DNA from: an uncultured Eubacteriales bacterium
Lineage (GTDB): Bacteria; Bacillota; Clostridia; Oscillospirales; Ruminococcaceae
DNA: 6,118 nucleotides
Reading direction: 5' to 3'
Assembly: GCA_902493155.1 (NCBI GenBank)
Contig: CABUOE010000139.1
Span: 1 to 6,118 of the forward strand
Under the pieces are notes generated by a model, which was not told the origin of the DNA, searched no databases, and was given only the letters and a program-made list of their open reading frames with translations. A program made the translations under genes and the position numbers. Of this stretch, positions 5,815 to 6,118 are shown piece by piece. Each line of letters opens with the position of its first letter. Position 1 is the stretch's first letter.

Positions 5815-6118
5815 TTATGCTGCAATCTCCGGGATTTCCCCGACAAAGTTATAAACGATTTTGACTTTCTGCACCTTCTGTCCGTCCACCTTCTTGACCT
5901 CGCCAATCAGAATCCGGCTGATAAGCCGGTTCAGCATTGCCTCGTCCAGTTCCTCAATAGCGGAATAGCGCCGGATTTCCTTGATAAAGGTACGGACTTC
6001 GCTTTCCTGTGCGTCCGCCCGGCTCTGCATCATCGCCAGGTCATGCAGACGCTTCTGGTTGGATTCCTGCTCCTGTTCCAGCGCCGCCGTCAGCTTCATA
6101 AACCGCTGTTCGGTCAGG
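5815..6118 (-). CDS. Large serine recombinase, C-terminal end, cut by right window edge
   Basis: The frame is open to the right edge, giving about 100 residues that end at a TAA at 5815. The text begins LTEQRF and continues through a charged, coiled-coil-like stretch (KLTAALEQEQESNQKRLHDL). It ends with IRRYSAIEELDEAMLNRLISRILIGEV and KVKIVYNFVGEI. This matches the C-terminal DUF4368-type region of large serine recombinases of the TnpX/TndX group, which excise and insert clostridial conjugative and mobilisable transposons. The catalytic serine domain and zinc-containing recombinase domain would lie beyond the window. The codons here favour G or C at the third position more than those of the lysR and operon genes (by eye), consistent with a foreign origin. 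The internal ATG at 6099 is not the true start, since the frame continues upstream with family-like residues. Confidence 0.85.
   Translation of the reverse strand, partial: LTEQRFMKLTAALEQEQESNQKRLHDLAMMQSRADAQESEVRTFIKEIRRYSAIEELDEAMLNRLISRILIGEVKKVDGQKVQKVKIVYNFVGEIPEIAA

Overview
The window reads as chromosomal DNA of a Gram-positive Clostridia-type bacterium (Lachnospiraceae or Oscillospiraceae gut lineages are the best guess). The reasons are strong AAGGAG/GGGAGG ribosome-binding sites, moderate GC content by eye, a PyrB whose wording matches clostridial homologues, a separate PyrI regulatory subunit, a DUF1275 membrane protein of the Firmicutes type, and a large serine recombinase with a DUF4368-like C-terminus at the right edge. 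The placement is inference from motifs; no search was run.

Layout. Positions 1-348 (minus) hold the N-terminal part of a DUF1275/YoaK-like membrane protein that runs off the left edge. Positions 419-4711 (minus) are a tightly packed five-gene operon, read from right to left: argG (argininosuccinate synthase), purA (adenylosuccinate synthetase), pyrB and pyrI (aspartate carbamoyltransferase catalytic and regulatory chains), then a PaaI-type hotdog thioesterase. The first three junctions overlap by 7, 10 and 7 nt, and the last gap is 6 nt. A near-consensus sigma-A promoter (TTTACA-N17-TATAAT) lies about 40 nt upstream of argG. Diverging from argG, positions 4837-5733 (plus) encode a LysR-type regulator. 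The shared 125-bp gap carries the argG promoter, a possible lysR promoter and an inverted repeat placed where a LysR protein would be expected to bind. From 5777 to the right edge (minus) are a strong intrinsic terminator and the C-terminal end of a large serine recombinase, probably the terminal gene of an integrated mobile element.

How the genes fit together. ArgG, PurA and PyrB belong to three pathways (arginine, AMP and UMP synthesis), but all three consume L-aspartate. ArgG and PurA use it as an amino donor that later leaves as fumarate; PyrB incorporates it into carbamoyl-aspartate. The usual pathway partners (argH, purB, carAB, pyrC/D/E/F) are absent from the window. The grouping therefore looks organised around a shared substrate rather than a pathway, under one promoter and probably one LysR regulator. 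This substrate-centred operon is the main point of interest.
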